Source of the DNA: a virus
IMG/VR virus record: IMGVR_UViG_3300017744_000041
Location: 1 to 38,349 of that record
Strand: one strand, 5' to 3'
DNA: 38,349 nt
Shown: piece by piece, positions 1 to 7,742 of the stretch
Numbering within the stretch: the first letter of the stretch is position 1
Layout: every line of letters begins with the position of its first letter
Position numbers and translations under genes: made by a program
Notes under the pieces: generated by a model
Seen by the model: the letters and a program-made list of their open reading frames with translations, nothing else
Told to the model about the DNA's origin: nothing
Database searches by the model: none

Positions 1-1068
1 ACAACTTTAGATGTCAAGACTACAGGCACAACAGCCGAAACAGTTGCACAGTTTGGTAATAATAATATTATTGGTGGGTTGCAAGTACAGACTAATGGTA
101 ACTTAGAATGGGGCTTTAATGCTTTAAATTCAAGAAACCTAACCTTTAGCACTAATCAAACTGAACGCCTCCGTATAGACTCATCAGGTCGTGTAGGTAT
201 AGGTAAAAATAATCCTTCTACTGCCCTTGATGTAAGCGGAACTGTTACTGCTACAGCCTTTACAGGTGATGGCTCTAACTTAACTAATTTACCTTCTAGC
301 GGTTTAGCTAATGTAGTAGAAGATACCACACCACAACTAGGTGGTAATTTAGATTGTAATAGTAAAGAAGTAACTGGTGCTACTAAGTATCATGGTAGTG
401 CAGGTTCAAGTTATGCTCCTACCTTTAGCTTTACAGGCAATACTGCTACAGGAATGTATGGACCTGCAAGTAATACTCTAAGCTTCTGTACTGGTACTTC
501 TGAGAGAATACGTATTGATTCTTCGGGTAGAGTTTTAGTTGGTACAACAACGACTGGTACGCATAATTCTAAACTTAGAGTAATCGGAAGAGTCGAAGGG
601 CAAGGGTTTATTGGTTATAGTAATAGCAGTAAATTTTTGCAAGGTGGTAACTATGGTGGAGCATCTATAACAGTAGATGGGTATACATCAAGTTCATCAT
701 CTACTATGAAGTTGATATCATTTAGAAATTCAGGTTCTTCCGAAAAAGGCAGTATTTCTATTCTGGGAGATACAACTTCTTATAACGTACAATCTGATGA
801 ACGTCTTAAAGAAAACATCCAAGACTCAGGAGATGCGGGTAGTAAGATTGACGCGATTCAAATCAGACAGTTTGACTGGAAAGGAAGTGGAGAGCATCAG
901 GACTTTGGTGTTATTGCCCAAGAGTTACAGGCTGTTGCACCTGAAGCCGTAACTGTAGGTTATACTGAAGATGATATGATGAGTGTTGATTACTCTAAAC
1001 TAGTACCAACCTTAATTAAAGAAATACAATCATTGCGAACTAGAGTCGCAGAACTGGAGAACAACTAA
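1..1068 (+). CDS. Tail fibre protein, C-terminal part with S74 intramolecular chaperone (5' end outside window)
   Basis: The frame is open from base 1 with no start, so this is the 3' part of a gene. It gives 355 residues. The first part has phage-fibre repeats of the type [11 protein letters not shown] (near residues 55-65 and again near 175) and a DGSNLTNLP motif. The last 90 residues, from the SDERLKENI motif at about residue 265, match the Peptidase_S74 chaperone family, including [13 protein letters not shown] and a terminal coiled coil. In that family the domain trimerises the fibre and cuts itself off just before the Ser of the S-D motif. It almost certainly belongs to the same gene as the open fibre at 35541-38349. 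However, the two pieces do not join in frame if the ends are simply abutted, so some sequence is missing. Confidence 0.9.
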   Translation, partial: TTLDVKTTGTTAETVAQFGNNNIIGGLQVQTNGNLEWGFNALNSRNLTFSTNQTERLRIDSSGRVGIGKNNPSTALDVSGTVTATAFTGDGSNLTNLPSSGLANVVEDTTPQLGGNLDCNSKEVTGATKYHGSAGSSYAPTFSFTGNTATGMYGPASNTLSFCTGTSERIRIDSSGRVLVGTTTTGTHNSKLRVIGRVEGQGFIGYSNSSKFLQGGNYGGASITVDGYTSSSSSTMKLISFRNSGSSEKGSISILGDTTSYNVQSDERLKENIQDSGDAGSKIDAIQIRQFDWKGSGEHQDFGVIAQELQAVAPEAVTVGYTEDDMMSVDYSKLVPTLIKEIQSLRTRVAELENN

Positions 1069-1356
1069 ATGAACTTTACAATATCAACCTTAGAAAGAAA
1101 CACAGACGATGGTGTGCTAGTAGCCCATTGGCAGGTGAGTAAAGCATCTGGTGATAACACAGCGTACTCGTATGGGACTTGTAGTTTTACTCCAGACTCT
1201 ACTGCTGAAGGTTACATTGATTATGTTAACCTAACAGAACCCGATGTAATTAGTTGGGTACAAGGTGCATTAGATACAACTGCACTAGAAGCCACTCTTG
1301 ATGCTGACTTAGCTGAACAAGCATCTCCAACAATCTTAGAAGGGAAACCTTGGTAA
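1069..1356 (+). CDS. Small conserved protein following the tail fibre (DUF7936-like)
   Basis: A 95-aa protein whose ATG follows the tail-fibre stop directly. It has the pattern of a small family common in marine phages next to fibre genes: an N-terminal segment with VLVAHWQVSKASGD, a central SYGTCSF strand, and a C-terminal NLTEPDVISWVQGAL helix. The DUF7936 assignment is from memory of the pattern. It is acidic and has no membrane segment or signal peptide. Its position between fibre and collar-domain protein suggests a fibre-associated or fibre-assembly role, but no function is known. Confidence 0.75.
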   Translation: MNFTISTLERNTDDGVLVAHWQVSKASGDNTAYSYGTCSFTPDSTAEGYIDYVNLTEPDVISWVQGALDTTALEATLDADLAEQASPTILEGKPW

Positions 1357-1373
1357 GGTAAGGAGGAACATGA

Positions 1374-1925
1374 ATGTCACAAGCAAGAGACTTAGGGGAT
1401 GCGGCTAACAAAGCTAACTTCCTCGACAATGTAACTTCAGACATCCAAGCACAACTTACACCAGCAGGAACTATAATAACCTTTGGGGGTGCTTCAGCCC
1501 CCACTGGTTACCTAGCGTGTCAAGGGCAAGAGGTTCTTATTAGTGCCTACTCTTCTCTTTATGCCGCTATAGGGACTGCTTGGGGTACAGCCTCAACGCC
1601 AGCATCACACTTCAAGCTCCCTGACCTCAGAGGAGCCTTCCTGCGCGGTACGGGTTCTCATGGCACAAGCAACATGGCTAACGGTTCCGACTTTGCTGGC
1701 CCATCTGTGGGTGACTTTGAGAATGACCAGATGCAAGGGCATGTTCATCAGTACCAAAGAGTTTCAAGTGGGGGTACTGATGTAACAACATCTGGTACTA
1801 ACACTCGTGCTAACATTTTAATTGATTCAAACTCCCCTTCATCTGATGGAACCAACGGAACCCCAAGAACAGGTGACGAAACCCGCCCATTTAACGCTGG
1901 CATTCTCTACTGCATCAAAACTTAA
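1374..1925 (+). CDS. Phage tail-collar domain protein (fibre tip or receptor-binding)
   Basis: 183 aa with a good ribosome site (AAGGAGG, about 8 bases before the ATG). From about residue 30 it carries the Collar-domain signature: PAGTIITFGG, GYLACQGQEV, YAAIGTAWG, FKLPDLRGAFLRG, and a GHVHQY histidine motif near residue 125. It ends with TRPFNAGILYCIKT. Collar domains occur at the ends of phage short fibres, where they help form or bind the receptor-contacting tip. Lying right after the tail fibre, it is most likely a second adhesin or a tip cap. The 38-residue N-terminal helix may dock it to the fibre. Confidence 0.85.
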   Translation: MSQARDLGDAANKANFLDNVTSDIQAQLTPAGTIITFGGASAPTGYLACQGQEVLISAYSSLYAAIGTAWGTASTPASHFKLPDLRGAFLRGTGSHGTSNMANGSDFAGPSVGDFENDQMQGHVHQYQRVSSGGTDVTTSGTNTRANILIDSNSPSSDGTNGTPRTGDETRPFNAGILYCIKT

Positions 1926-1943
1926 CTAATAGGACACTTAACT

Positions 1944-2216
1944 ATGTCAAAAGATTCCTGGTACTTAAACAAGAGTGTCCCTGTAACATTTGTGTTTGCC
2001 TTAGCAACTCAAGCCGTAGCACTCGTATGGTTTTTTGCTGAGTTGGACTCAGGTATTACAGCCAACAATAAACAAGTGACACAACATGAAACACGGTTAG
2101 CACAACTAGAGAGTCTCGTACAAGGACAGGCGGTTTCTCTAGCAAGAATAGATGCAAACATAAGTCACATAAGAGCTACAGTTGACCGTGTACTAAATGA
2201 GGGGTCATCGAGGTAG
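1944..2216 (+). CDS. Small membrane-anchored coiled-coil protein
   Basis: 90 aa with one hydrophobic segment at about residues 13-31 (VPVTFVFALATQAVALVWFF). It is followed by a likely coiled coil (HETRLAQLESLVQGQ..). The topology resembles phage accessory lysis or spanin-like proteins, but the family is not recognised with certainty. It abuts the next gene and lies upstream of the holin in the same direction. A role at the inner membrane during lysis is inference. Confidence 0.7.
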   Translation: MSKDSWYLNKSVPVTFVFALATQAVALVWFFAELDSGITANNKQVTQHETRLAQLESLVQGQAVSLARIDANISHIRATVDRVLNEGSSR

Positions 2217-2837
2217 ATGCCTTGGTTACTCTTATTGTTACTATCTGGATTTACCTACGCAGAAAACTTTCAGGAAGGAAGCCTAAATACCTTTAACGGT
2301 GGAGGCTCTACAGTTTCTTCCAACAATTCCACAGAAGACAAATCAGTATCCAACACATATAACGGTGCGGGTTCCTCCAGCGAGATGCCAGTAGGTTCAG
2401 CTATATCCCCATCTTATATGTCTAATGGTATGGACACATGCCTCAAGGGAACTGGTAATTCGGTACAAACTGTGGGCGTAGGTTTTTCTTCAGGCTCCTA
2501 CGAAGTAGACCCTAACTGTGATAGACGCAGGGACGCGAAGTTATTATCAGACTTAGGGATGAAAGTAAGTGCTGTAGCCAGGTTATGCCAAAGCATTGAC
2601 GTATGGAAGGCGATGTTTGTCTCAGGTACGCCATGCCCAGTGTTATCTAACGGCAAACTTGTAGTAGGCAAAAGGGCCTTTTTAGTTATGAAAAGACAGC
2701 CTGAAACATACATTCCAGATTACAACAAAGAAACTAAAGATTGGTACAACACCCTATTAAACATTGGAGGAGAAGAAACAGATGAAGAAGATGATATTAC
2801 CTCTGTTAGTGCTAAGTTCCGTAGCTCAATCAGATGA
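2217..2837 (+). CDS. Exported protein of unknown function
   Basis: 206 aa with a clear signal peptide (MPWLLLLLLSGFTYA, cut likely near residue 15). A low-complexity Gly/Ser/Asn region follows (NTFNGGGS, NTYNGAGSSS). The C-terminal half has three cysteines that could form disulfides (DTCLKG, DPNCDRRR, RLCQS) plus TPCPVL, and a basic GKRAFLVMKRQPE segment. I recall similar proteins in marine phages but know no function. It begins right after the preceding stop and its end overlaps the next gene by 56 bases. With its neighbours it forms an envelope-directed cassette. Confidence 0.75.
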   Translation: MPWLLLLLLSGFTYAENFQEGSLNTFNGGGSTVSSNNSTEDKSVSNTYNGAGSSSEMPVGSAISPSYMSNGMDTCLKGTGNSVQTVGVGFSSGSYEVDPNCDRRRDAKLLSDLGMKVSAVARLCQSIDVWKAMFVSGTPCPVLSNGKLVVGKRAFLVMKRQPETYIPDYNKETKDWYNTLLNIGGEETDEEDDITSVSAKFRSSIR

Positions 2838-3609
2838 ACTAGATAACCTGATAAACACCTCAAGTGCAATAGTAGACCAGATTACAAGAGGGGTACAACT
2901 GGTGGGTGCTGCTACTGAGTATTCACATCAAGGCCAAAGCCTATCAAACGGGACGCTTTCTGGTTCAGCACATATTACCTCAGAGCAACTCCAGGCATAC
3001 AATGATGCCCTATATGGTATGTCTAACTACTTACCTTATGGTGACATGCAGACTGTCCTAGAAGAAAAAGCCTATGCTGAGTTAGACATGATGGACGAAG
3101 CAATCGGTGTCTTCACAGAAGTGGTGGTGGACATGATACAAGTCGTTGAGGTTGCAGAGATGGCTGAGACTGCGGCTACTCCGCAAGAAGAGGCTGATGT
3201 AAAAGAGTTTGTTACAAACAATGTTGAAGTGCTAACGATTACTACAGAAGAAGTAGAAACCTATAACCAATCTGTAGATGACATCGAGACCCACGCTAAC
3301 AACGCTAGTGCATTCCTAGCGGTAGCAGGGAACAAGGAAGCAGTGACTTTCCTAGAGCAAGGCGTAGAAAACGCTAACACAACTGCTGAACAAACAAACA
3401 TCTTCTATGACGCTAATCAACAGTGGATTGCTATGGGCTACAACACTACAAGAAACCTTACAGCAGTGTACCTCAACGGGCAGAACTTTGGGTTAGACCT
3501 ATATGTATCTGAGGCTGAAATCTTAGCGGCAGGTAGTGAGTCAGAATACTTCCAGACTAGTCCTCTAAACCACAACTGTTATATGAACCAGATGGACTGT
3601 GATATATGA
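2782..3609 (+). CDS. Exported, acidic helical protein of unknown function
   Basis: 275 aa. The ATG at 2782 is preferred over one at 2764: it has GGAGGAG upstream, and it places a signal peptide (MKKMILPLLVLSSVAQS) at the very N-terminus. The rest is acidic and mostly helical, with no recognised domain. It overlaps the previous gene by 56 bases and the next by 4, so translation is probably coupled. It is probably periplasmic and co-expressed with the preceding exported protein. Confidence 0.75.
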   Translation: MKKMILPLLVLSSVAQSDELDNLINTSSAIVDQITRGVQLVGAATEYSHQGQSLSNGTLSGSAHITSEQLQAYNDALYGMSNYLPYGDMQTVLEEKAYAELDMMDEAIGVFTEVVVDMIQVVEVAEMAETAATPQEEADVKEFVTNNVEVLTITTEEVETYNQSVDDIETHANNASAFLAVAGNKEAVTFLEQGVENANTTAEQTNIFYDANQQWIAMGYNTTRNLTAVYLNGQNFGLDLYVSEAEILAAGSESEYFQTSPLNHNCYMNQMDCDI

Positions 3610-4082
3610 GCCTAGAGAACACTGAATTAAAAATAGGGAAGACCTCATTTAAAGGCGTATGGATAGCCATAGTCTTTGGTATTGGTAGTACAATAGGTGG
3701 GGGTGTATGGACAGCTTCAAGTCTGTACTCAAGGCTTGAGGCAGTAGAAGCTAAAAAGATACCTAACATCAAACCTGTTACAGAAAGAGTGACTCTTATT
3801 GAGCAACGCTTACAGGACAACGATGTAAGTCAATTAAAGGCTAAATTAGCCACTTTAGGAACACACCTAGAAACTATACTAACCCAGCAGGAAAAGCTCT
3901 TAGAACTCAAAACAGAGCTTTCTGAGCTAGATAAACAAATGGAGTCTATGAAAGCCACAGTTAAGCAAGGTGAACTCATTGCTGAAAGCATGGGTGACAT
4001 AGACACACGGATGAAGAAACTAACTAAAGAGATAGAGGACTTATGGAGCGGTATGGATTACCTCTCTAACCCTCTCAAGTGA
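3606..4082 (+). CDS. Membrane-anchored coiled-coil protein (spanin-like topology)
   Basis: 158 aa with one transmembrane segment at about residues 15-37 (KGVWIAIVFGIGSTIGGGVW). A long coiled coil fills most of the remainder (SRLEAVEAK, LKTELSELDKQMESM). A short N-terminus, one TM helix and a long periplasmic coiled coil is the usual arrangement of inner-membrane spanins, and the holin is the next gene. No lipoprotein partner is seen inside it or in another frame, so the spanin role is only inference. The start overlaps the preceding stop by four bases. Confidence 0.75.
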   Translation: MSLENTELKIGKTSFKGVWIAIVFGIGSTIGGGVWTASSLYSRLEAVEAKKIPNIKPVTERVTLIEQRLQDNDVSQLKAKLATLGTHLETILTQQEKLLELKTELSELDKQMESMKATVKQGELIAESMGDIDTRMKKLTKEIEDLWSGMDYLSNPLK

Positions 4083-4088
4083 GGCAAT

Positions 4089-4487
4089 ATGTTACAGCAA
4101 TTAATCGGCCCCGTTTCGGGATTACTAGACAAATTCATAGAGGATAAAGATAAAAAGAATGCCATTGCATTTGAACTTTCAACTATGGCTGAGAGACATG
4201 CACAGGAGCTTGCGAAAGCACAGATTGCTGTTAATCAGAAAGAAGCGGCACATAAGAGCCTCTTTGTTGCGGGCTGGAGACCTGCTGTGGGATGGGTATG
4301 TGTTCTGGGCATGGCGAGCAACTTTATGGTTATCCCACTGGCCAACTTTGCGCTTGCTCTGGCTGAATCTACGGTTGTGGTTCCAATCCTTGATTTGACA
4401 CAGATGATGCCTGTACTTATGGGTATGCTTGGCTTAGGCGCAATGCGTACTATGGAGAAAACCAAAGGCGTTCAAAGGGAGCGATAA
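4089..4487 (+). CDS. Holin, 3-TM family
   Basis: 132 aa matching the 3-TM holin family seen in marine phages and gene transfer agents. It has an amphipathic N-terminus (IGPVSGLLDKFIEDKDKK), a helix with ERHAQELAKAQIAVNQKEAAH, the signature FVAGWRPAVGWVCVLG, and further hydrophobic segments near residues 75-115. It would form holes in the inner membrane and release the amidase encoded at 16221. It lies between membrane proteins and the terminase genes, where T7 places its lysis genes. Confidence 0.88.
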   Translation: MLQQLIGPVSGLLDKFIEDKDKKNAIAFELSTMAERHAQELAKAQIAVNQKEAAHKSLFVAGWRPAVGWVCVLGMASNFMVIPLANFALALAESTVVVPILDLTQMMPVLMGMLGLGAMRTMEKTKGVQRER

Positions 4488-4488
4488 G

Positions 4489-4704
4489 ATGAAAAAAGAT
4501 TCTAAACTAGAAGAACTCCATGAGTTATTGGCAACAATACTATTGGATAAGATAAGAGACCCTGAGTGTAAATCAGCAGAGCTTAATGTAGCCCGTCAGT
4601 TCCTCAAGGACAATGACGTTACAGCTATACCTACAGATGAAAATGCTCTAGCACAACTGTTAGAAGACCTCCCATTTGATGCAGAGACAACACACATACA
4701 GTAA
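4489..4704 (+). CDS. terS: Terminase small subunit (T7 gp18-like)
   Basis: 71 aa, starting one base after the holin stop. It has a short helix (LEELHELLATILLDKI), then ELNVARQFLKDNDVTAIP and a C-terminal LAQLLEDLPF. This arrangement is typical of small terminase subunits of T7-like phages, which recognise concatemer junctions and recruit the large subunit. Its position between holin and large terminase matches T7. T7 gp18 is about 89 aa, so this one is slightly short. Assignment rests on pattern and context. Confidence 0.8.
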   Translation: MKKDSKLEELHELLATILLDKIRDPECKSAELNVARQFLKDNDVTAIPTDENALAQLLEDLPFDAETTHIQ

Positions 4705-4713
4705 GGATTCATT

Positions 4714-4848
4714 ATGTCTTTATATAGAAACATGCACATCAGAAAGAAAAAGGGCATCAGTCGCTCAAAGAAAAAAAGCACTATTGACCCTAAAACATAC
4801 GCAAAGATGAAAGCCAAAAAAGGCGGGTTTAAGAAACGTGGTAAATAA
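4714..4848 (+). CDS. 44-aa very basic protein between the terminase genes
   Basis: This short ORF (ATG at 4714, weak ribosome site AAGGA) encodes MSLYRNMHIRKKKGIS.. and ends KKGGFKKRGK. About 40% of its residues are Lys or Arg. Similar tiny basic proteins next to terminase or head genes recur in marine phages, in my recollection. It could bind DNA or RNA. Its end overlaps the GTG start of the large terminase by 11 bases, suggesting it couples translation of that gene. Confidence 0.65.
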   Translation: MSLYRNMHIRKKKGISRSKKKSTIDPKTYAKMKAKKGGFKKRGK

Positions 4849-6496
4849 ACAGATACTAGACTTTAAGAACTTCCTATACATGGCATGGAAGCACCTTAAC
4901 CTTCCTAACCCTACCCCAGTACAATATGACATAAGTGATTATCTTCAGAACGCTGAGGAGCGCAGGATAGTTATCGAAGCATTCCGTGGTGTTGGTAAAT
5001 CATGGATAACATCTGCCTTTGTCTGTCACCAACTGCTGTTAAATCCACAAGAAAACATACTAGTGGTATCAGCTTCAAAGACACGGGCAGATGATTTCTC
5101 TACCTTTACCCTGCGCCTCATTCATGAGATGCCTATTCTAGCCCATTTAAGACCCCGTGACGGCCAAAGAATGTCTAAGATATCCTTTGATGTGGCTCCA
5201 GCTAAAGCCTCTCACGCGCCTTCTGTGAAGTCCCTAGGGATAACAGGGCAACTTACAGGTTCTAGGGCAGGAATAATCATCGCAGATGACGTAGAGTCAG
5301 CTAATAACTCTATGACACAGATGATGAGAGACAAACTAGCAGAGACTATTAAGGAATTTGAGGCGGTATTAAAGCCTGGAGGACGCATTATCTTCCTTGG
5401 AACCCCTCAAACAGAGATGTCTATCTACAATTTACTAGATGAAAGAGGCTATAAGACTCGTATATGGCCCGCTAGATACCCTGATGACAGACTTAAGACA
5501 GCTATGGGGTACAAATTAGCCCCTATAGTAGCTGATGAGCCTGACGTAGATGGTAAACCTACAGACCCTGATAGGTTCGATAGTGATGACCTACTAGAAC
5601 GAGAGGCATCCTATGGTAAATCAGGCTTTGCCTTACAGTTCATGCTTGATGTTAGCCTCTCAGATGCCGATAAGTACCCTCTAAAAATAAATGACTTTAT
5701 GGTTATGTCTGGCCCTAGCAGTTGGACTGAAGTCCCTGTAAGTGTTCAGTGGGCATCAGGAAGAGAACAGATAGAGAATGTTAAGCACTTACCTAATGTA
5801 GGACTTAAGGGTGACTATTGGGCAGCACCTATGAATGTTTCTTCAGAGACAGCCCCTTGGGATGGCTCAGTGATGTCTATTGACCCCGCAGGTAGGGGTA
5901 AGGATGAGACAGCATACACCGTAGTGAAGATGCTTAAGGGACAACTGTACCTAACAGCAGCAGGTGGCCTTAAGAATGGCTATGCAGATGAAAGCCTTGA
6001 GGTTCTCTGTAAGGTAGCTAAGGAACAAAAGGTTAATAAGATAATAGTAGAGAGTAACTTTGGTGACGGTATGTTTACCCAGTTGCTTAAGCCTGTGTTG
6101 ACTAGAGTACACCCATGTACCATAGAAGAAATAAGACACAACACCAATAAAGAGAAAAGGATGATAGATACCCTAGAGCCTATCCTAAACCAACATAGGC
6201 TAGTGGTAGACGATAAGGTAATACAACAGGATTATCAGTCTGAAGTAGACCTTAAGTATAAACTATTCTATCAACTTACCAGGTTGACTAGAGATAGAGG
6301 CTCTCTGATACATGATGATAGGCTAGATGCCCTGTCTATAGCCGTAGGCTACTGGGTAGAAACCCTAGATAGAGACATAAAACAAGCTGTCCAAGACCAT
6401 AAGAAAGAACTTCTTAGTAAAGAGCTAGATAAGTTTATGGAATCCTCTATAGGGAGACCTCCAAAGAGAGATAATTGGCTTAGTCTAAAGCATTGA
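4838..6496 (+). CDS. terL: Terminase large subunit (T7 gp19-like)
   Basis: 552 aa from a GTG start. It packages concatemeric DNA into the procapsid using an ATPase and a nuclease. Seen in the sequence: Walker A FRGVGKSW (K54), Walker B IIIADDVES (D150/D151, E153), the SIDPAGRGKDET nuclease motif (D349), VESNFGDGMF near residue 410, and HDDRLDALSIAVGYW (D493, D494, D497). T7 gp19 is 586 aa, so the protein is complete. Translation is probably coupled to the overlapping 44-aa gene. It is the last structural/packaging gene before the right-end promoter. Confidence 0.95.
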   Translation: MVNKQILDFKNFLYMAWKHLNLPNPTPVQYDISDYLQNAEERRIVIEAFRGVGKSWITSAFVCHQLLLNPQENILVVSASKTRADDFSTFTLRLIHEMPILAHLRPRDGQRMSKISFDVAPAKASHAPSVKSLGITGQLTGSRAGIIIADDVESANNSMTQMMRDKLAETIKEFEAVLKPGGRIIFLGTPQTEMSIYNLLDERGYKTRIWPARYPDDRLKTAMGYKLAPIVADEPDVDGKPTDPDRFDSDDLLEREASYGKSGFALQFMLDVSLSDADKYPLKINDFMVMSGPSSWTEVPVSVQWASGREQIENVKHLPNVGLKGDYWAAPMNVSSETAPWDGSVMSIDPAGRGKDETAYTVVKMLKGQLYLTAAGGLKNGYADESLEVLCKVAKEQKVNKIIVESNFGDGMFTQLLKPVLTRVHPCTIEEIRHNTNKEKRMIDTLEPILNQHRLVVDDKVIQQDYQSEVDLKYKLFYQLTRLTRDRGSLIHDDRLDALSIAVGYWVETLDRDIKQAVQDHKKELLSKELDKFMESSIGRPPKRDNWLSLKH

Positions 6497-6510
6497 TATT
6501 ACTACATATA

Positions 6511-6529
6511 TTAATACCCACCATATAAG
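6511..6529 (+). promoter_or_regulatory. Candidate phage RNA polymerase promoter (right end, phi-OR-like position)
   Basis: TTAATACCCACCATATAAG followed by GTAGG. It matches 19 of 19 positions with the copy at 21735 and 18 of 19 with the copy at 15030. It shares TAATAC, and a G at the equivalent +1, with the T7 class promoter TAATACGACTCACTATAG. It lies 15 bases after the terminase stop and 150 bases before the last gene of the late region, the place of T7 phi-OR. Confidence 0.75.
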
Positions 6530-6541
6530 GTAGGAAGGAAG

Positions 6542-6655
6542 ATATATCCCTATAGATAAAACTATAGATAACCTAAAGATGACTATGGAATAAGATTATT
6601 TAGGAGATGATATAAGTAATATATCTATAGATAAAACTATAAGATAACTTAAGGA
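6542..6655 (+). repeat. Imperfect direct repeat of a leader sequence
   Basis: Two copies of an AT-rich segment lie at about 6542-6579 and 6619-6655. Both contain CTATAGATAAAACTATA then (A)GATAACYTAARG. The second copy ends in AAGGAG and is the ribosome site for the gene at 6662. The first ends in AAAG followed by ATGACTATGGAATAA, a 4-codon ORF. This looks like a tandem duplication of a gene leader with a decayed first copy. The repeats are about 77 bases apart. Confidence 0.6.
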
Positions 6656-6661
6656 GTACCC

Positions 6662-6883
6662 ATGGTAGCTAAAGTGACTAACATAAGACCTACAGTAGAA
6701 GATGAAATAACTGACTTACTACTTAAATCTGATACCTTTGTAATCATAGGTAAAGCTGAGGGTGACCTAAAGTTGGCTACCAATGCTGACCATAAAGAGG
6801 TCTATATGATGCTTGAGGCTCTGAAGGTGGAGCTTCTAGGTAGCTATATGGATGAGCTAATAGGTGAACCTGAGTATCATTAG
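6662..6883 (+). CDS. Small protein of unknown function after the terminase
   Basis: 73 aa, ATG with a strong AAGGAG eight bases upstream. It has an N-terminal DEITDLLLKSDTFVIIG and a C-terminal helix with VYMMLEALKVELLGSYMDEL. I do not recognise a known domain. It is the only gene between the terminase and the candidate genome end, behind the phage promoter at 6511, so it is probably made late. Confidence 0.7.
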   Translation: MVAKVTNIRPTVEDEITDLLLKSDTFVIIGKAEGDLKLATNADHKEVYMMLEALKVELLGSYMDELIGEPEYH

Positions 6884-6954
6884 GTGGGCAAAAGGTTTTA
6901 CTAGAAAAATCCGAGGGGTCTATCGTATATCATGGCGGTAGAAACACCCCCAAC

Positions 6955-6971
6955 GGGGTAGCCAGTACCCC
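6955..6971. repeat. Hairpin in the candidate terminus
   Basis: GGGGTA GCCAG TACCCC: a perfect 6-bp stem with a 5-base loop, followed by CAAAAAA. The C run just before (6946-6951) could compete for the first G run. There is no U-run on the + strand, so it is not a standard terminator in that direction. Confidence 0.55.
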
Positions 6972-7246
6972 AAAAAAGCATAGGGGGGAGGGGGAGTGCC
7001 ACATAAAACGCCACATATAACACCGCCAGTCCTTGCAATTGCTAGGTTCTAATAGGAATAACTATCTGTTACGCATTAAAATAGTACATGACAATCATAA
7101 ATTGAATAATCATTCATCTTTATGTTTCTTGTGTACTATTTCCGTGTTTTTATCATTTACCCTTTTTTTACGTTTTGTCCCATTCACCGCAAATATCGCC
7201 CCTTTTAACTCAAACCATTAACACCTATAGACACTAATAGCATATA

Positions 7247-7276
7247 TTGACGACTCACTAATCAATTATTTATATA
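7247..7276 (+). promoter_or_regulatory. Possible host sigma70-type early promoter
   Basis: TTGACG (7247-7252) and TATATA (7271-7276) are 18 bases apart, just before the first early gene. The distance from the -10 box to the ATG is only 9 bases, so the transcript would be nearly leaderless, which weakens the call. The same stretch contains CGACTCACTA (7251-7260), identical to ten bases of the T7 promoter core. Confidence 0.3.
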
Positions 7277-7285
7277 GGTATACAT

Positions 7286-7675
7286 ATGACTACATTAAAT
7301 CAATCTCAATCTATCTTGGCTGATTTGCCCGCTTCATTTGTGGCTGAAGTTAAACAAACTTTAGGCGCATTCAGTGAAGCATATATTACATATAATAAAG
7401 AGACTGGCGAGTATGACCACACTTGCTGTATAGCATTGTCAGGTAATCCTAATAGAAGCATTGAGCATTTGGGAACTGTACGCTCGCACGAAGTATTAAC
7501 AGAAGCGGAGCAAATTATTGATTACGTTAAGAACTTTAAGTCCTTCCCATATTATGCGGGCGGTGAAAATGGAAAGCCATTCACATATACAGGCAAAAAA
7601 GACTGGCAAGCTCTCAATAGTGATTGGTCTGACGTTATTATGGACAATGACGGCAACCTACAATTTATCAAGTAA
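7286..7675 (+). CDS. First early gene, unknown function
   Basis: 129 aa, mildly acidic, with a weak ribosome site (ATAGG) before the ATG. It begins MTTLNQSQSILADLP and contains LTEAEQIIDYVKNFKSFPYY. I recognise no domain. As the first gene after the candidate left end it would enter the cell first and be read by host RNA polymerase. In T7 that position holds the anti-restriction gene 0.3, but there is no sequence likeness to Ocr, so a similar role is speculation. Confidence 0.75.
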   Translation: MTTLNQSQSILADLPASFVAEVKQTLGAFSEAYITYNKETGEYDHTCCIALSGNPNRSIEHLGTVRSHEVLTEAEQIIDYVKNFKSFPYYAGGENGKPFTYTGKKDWQALNSDWSDVIMDNDGNLQFIK

Positions 7676-7682
7676 TTATATC

Positions 7683-7705
7683 GAGCCACTTCACTGAGGT
7701 GGTTC
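7683..7705 (+). repeat. Intergenic hairpin A
   Basis: GAGCCACTTC ACT GAGGTGGTTC: a 10-bp stem (two G-U pairs) with a 3-base loop, between the first and second early genes. There is no clear U-run after it. It shares GAGC...G(K)TTC ends and similar size with hairpins at 8016 and 8871. It could be an RNase III processing site, as in the T7 early region, or a weak terminator. Confidence 0.6.
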
Positions 7706-7742
7706 TATTATAATTATTTAACTTAACCAAGAGGCAAACAAA

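Larger units (their letters stand above)
6884..7285. other. Non-coding region, candidate genome terminus and early-gene leader
   Basis: About 400 bases without a convincing gene, between the last late gene and the first early gene. This is where T7-like genomes have their physical ends and terminal repeat. The first part (6915-7020) has runs of C and G: ACACCCCCAACGGGGTA and, at about 6982-6994, a G6-A-G5 run. It also has a hairpin at 6955-6971. The second part (about 7060-7285) is AT-rich and could hold host promoters. I see no tRNA, no CRISPR and no clear att core. No terminal repeat can be read from a permuted contig. Confidence 0.6.

Noticed and set aside
4159-4398. 79-codon alternative-frame ORF inside the holin gene
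   Set aside because: Trp/Leu/Arg-rich out-of-frame shadow of the holin. A second lysis protein nested here is possible in principle, but no ribosome site supports it.
7033-7221. 62-codon open frame on the + strand in the non-coding region
   Set aside because: It has no ribosome site, begins with TTG, and its low-complexity Phe/Leu-rich product follows from AT-rich sequence. The region fits a terminus or leader better.
6884-7285. tRNA gene or tRNA-derived att core
   Set aside because: No GGTTCRA T-arm with a matching acceptor stem was found here or in the integrase-polymerase gap on either strand.
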